7,018 bases of DNA from SAR202 cluster bacterium (GTDB lineage Bacteria; Chloroflexota; Dehalococcoidia; Lucifugimonadales; UBA1123). Both the position numbers and the translations under genes were made by a program. This document shows positions 6,027 through 7,018 of the stretch, one piece after another. Every line of letters begins with the position of its first letter. Positions within the stretch are counted from its first letter, which is position 1. The DNA lies in NCBI GenBank assembly GCA_030743915.1, contig JASLRP010000016.1, positions 1 through 7,018 of the forward strand, in the 5' to 3' direction. Under the pieces are notes generated by a model. That model made no database searches, had not been told where the DNA came from, and saw only the letters and a program-made list of their open reading frames with translations.

Positions 6027-6032
6027 TACAAT
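6027..6032 (+). promoter_or_regulatory. -10 box TACAAT for the second paralogue
   Basis: TACAAT matches 5/6 of the -10 consensus and lies just downstream of the dyad. No -35 hexamer is visible at 16-18 bases, which would fit an activator-dependent promoter. Transcription would begin near 6039, leaving about 130 bases of leader before the preferred ATG at 6170. Confidence 0.4.
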
Positions 6033-6053
6033 ATCAGTAACGGCAGGAATCTA

Positions 6054-6075
6054 CCTCGGATGTGGTGATCCGAGG
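6054..6075 (+). promoter_or_regulatory. Leader hairpin CCTCGGA / TCCGAGG
   Basis: A perfect 7-bp stem around an 8-base loop (TGTGGTGA), in the predicted leader of the second paralogue. The loop and left arm include the 11-base sequence CGGATGTGGTG also present at 4695-4705 before the first paralogue. The in-frame GTG at 6062 lies inside the loop. Confidence 0.35.
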
Positions 6076-6169
6076 CCATCATGGTTACAACACTGAGCGC
6101 GACATGATGGTTCCGACAGATTCTTGCAGCAGAGCGACGCGGTGGCGTGGGGATGGGTGGTCGGGCTCT

Positions 6170-7000
6170 ATGAGTTCTATTGTGGGTTTCATGCTGATGT
6201 TCACGGCTATGCTGACTATCATTTTCGGCATGGGTGGACAGATGATGGACACATTCAACGAAATCACCAATTCCTGGTTTGTGCACCAGGAACGGTCGAA
6301 TGAGCATTTGGATACGAAGATCACGCGCGCTGATAATATCCCTGTGACAGCAGTGACATATGTCCAATTGACCTGGAAAAATGAAGGCAATGTTTCGTTG
6401 TCGCAATTCGATGACTGGGATGTCATAGTCGAGGTCGACGAGGACCCTGGTATCGATATCAAGCGCCTTACGTATGCCACCAGCACTCCTCTCGGGGAGA
6501 ATGAATGGACGGTGCAGGGGATGTACCTCGACGCGAGCACGCTAACAGGGGAGATTACGGACCTGGGCGTGTTCAACCCAGACGAAGAGATGGTGGCGCT
6601 CGCGAACCCGTTTCCAGCAGTCACGAAGAACACTTACCACAGAATGAGATTCACGACTCCGAACGGGTATTCGGCCAGCGTGATCTTCTATTCAATATCA
6701 CCAAACCTGTTCCTGCACTCTGAAACCACAGTAGTGGGAACAACAACCTTCCGAAATTTGGAAGACGGCAACACAGCCGACGGCACGGCGACGACCACCT
6801 CTGTCACGTTCGCGCCAGGCCAAACCGGGCGAGTCCGGCCCTCCCAATACGATGGCAAGTTTCTATACCCTCTGGACAGCATCGCGGCCCTTAGCAGGGC
6901 GACCTGGGATATGACGTACAGGGTGAAACACAATGGAGGCGGATTCACATGGTTTGTGAACGCTTTCGATATCAGTCTAATACTACAGCCGCACTTCTAG
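6170..7000 (+). CDS. Membrane-anchored FlaF/FlaG-like Ig-domain protein with unrecognised C-terminal beta domain
   Basis: 276 residues from ATG 6170; paralogue of the protein at 4719. Residues 4-25 form the hydrophobic N-terminal helix. Residues 63-174 form the Ig-like domain, sharing with the paralogue the motifs N-x-GN, F-x-x-WDVI-x-E, TST, NEWT-x-x-G-x-Y, P-x-E-x-MVAL-x-NP, TY-x-R and TPNG-x-x-A-x-VIF. Residues 180-276 form a different module: a Thr/Gly-rich stretch (GTTTFRNLEDGNTADGTATT), then RVRPSQYDGK, WDMTYRVKHNGGGFTWF and an ending ISLILQPHF. It looks beta-sandwich-like but I do not recognise it. The frame is open back to GTG 6062 (312 residues). I prefer 6170 because MSSIV aligns with MSDIV of the paralogue and the GGATG-rich bases before it resemble those before 4719. 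The earlier 36 residues, basic and ending W-S-G-S, could alternatively be a pilin-like leader. No strong Shine-Dalgarno fits either start. Surface location is inferred. Confidence 0.75.
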   Translation: MSSIVGFMLMFTAMLTIIFGMGGQMMDTFNEITNSWFVHQERSNEHLDTKITRADNIPVTAVTYVQLTWKNEGNVSLSQFDDWDVIVEVDEDPGIDIKRLTYATSTPLGENEWTVQGMYLDASTLTGEITDLGVFNPDEEMVALANPFPAVTKNTYHRMRFTTPNGYSASVIFYSISPNLFLHSETTVVGTTTFRNLEDGNTADGTATTTSVTFAPGQTGRVRPSQYDGKFLYPLDSIAALSRATWDMTYRVKHNGGGFTWFVNAFDISLILQPHF

Positions 7001-7018
7001 TGTAAGTATTTTCAAACG

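Noticed and set aside
6054..6169. Riboswitch in the leader of the second paralogue
   Set aside because: Only one simple hairpin is seen and no known aptamer core is recognised.
6085..6633. Minus-strand frame of 182 codons
   Set aside because: It is antisense to the second paralogue, whose sequence is confirmed by homology to its neighbour.
1..7018. tRNA, rRNA, insertion sequence or integrase-related features
   Set aside because: No cloverleaf, rRNA-like segment, transposase frame or terminal inverted repeats of an IS were found on either strand by eye.

Overview
The window looks bacterial, with moderately high GC, and is densely coded apart from three regulatory-looking gaps. Gene content suggests an aerobic member of Chloroflexota, perhaps of the SAR202/Dehalococcoidia type: an AtzE/GatA-like amidase with a tiny GatC-like partner, a luciferase-like (F420/flavin) oxidoreductase, a Sco plus TlpA copper/thiol pair, and proteins resembling archaellum accessory factors FlaF/FlaG, which I recall being reported in some Chloroflexota. 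This placement is inference from protein style; there is no rRNA or other marker gene here.

Layout. At 1-1462 (minus) lies a two-gene operon: a 64-residue GatC/AtzG-like protein followed, with a 4-base ATGA overlap, by an amidase-signature hydrolase that runs off the left edge. A divergent intergenic region with recognisable -10/-35 elements separates it from a luciferase-like monooxygenase at 1601-2530 (plus). This gene converges on the next operon, and the gap between them carries a large imperfect palindrome with perfect 15-bp inner arms. At 2680-4373 (minus) is a second two-gene operon. A membrane-anchored Sco/SenC protein with an unusual C-terminal extension of about 150 residues comes first, then an exported TlpA-like thioredoxin that overlaps it by 16 bases. 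These two probably work together outside the membrane in copper delivery or thiol redox control, for example in cytochrome oxidase or cytochrome c maturation.

From 4374 to the right edge all genes read on the plus strand, and this is the most unusual part. Two paralogous proteins (4719-5894 and about 6170-7000) share an N-terminal membrane helix and a beta-rich Ig-like domain with the pattern of FlaF/FlaG (ArlF/ArlG) archaellum accessory proteins. Their C-terminal modules differ completely: the first has what looks like a five-bladed beta-propeller closed by its last strand, and the second an unrecognised beta-rich domain. They look like a surface-protein kit in which one anchor/stalk is joined to different heads. 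Between them lie terminator-like hairpins, a perfect 15-bp dyad next to a good -10 box, a second hairpin, and an 11-base sequence also found in front of the first paralogue. The function of the pair is unknown; an extracellular filament, stator or adhesin role is inference.
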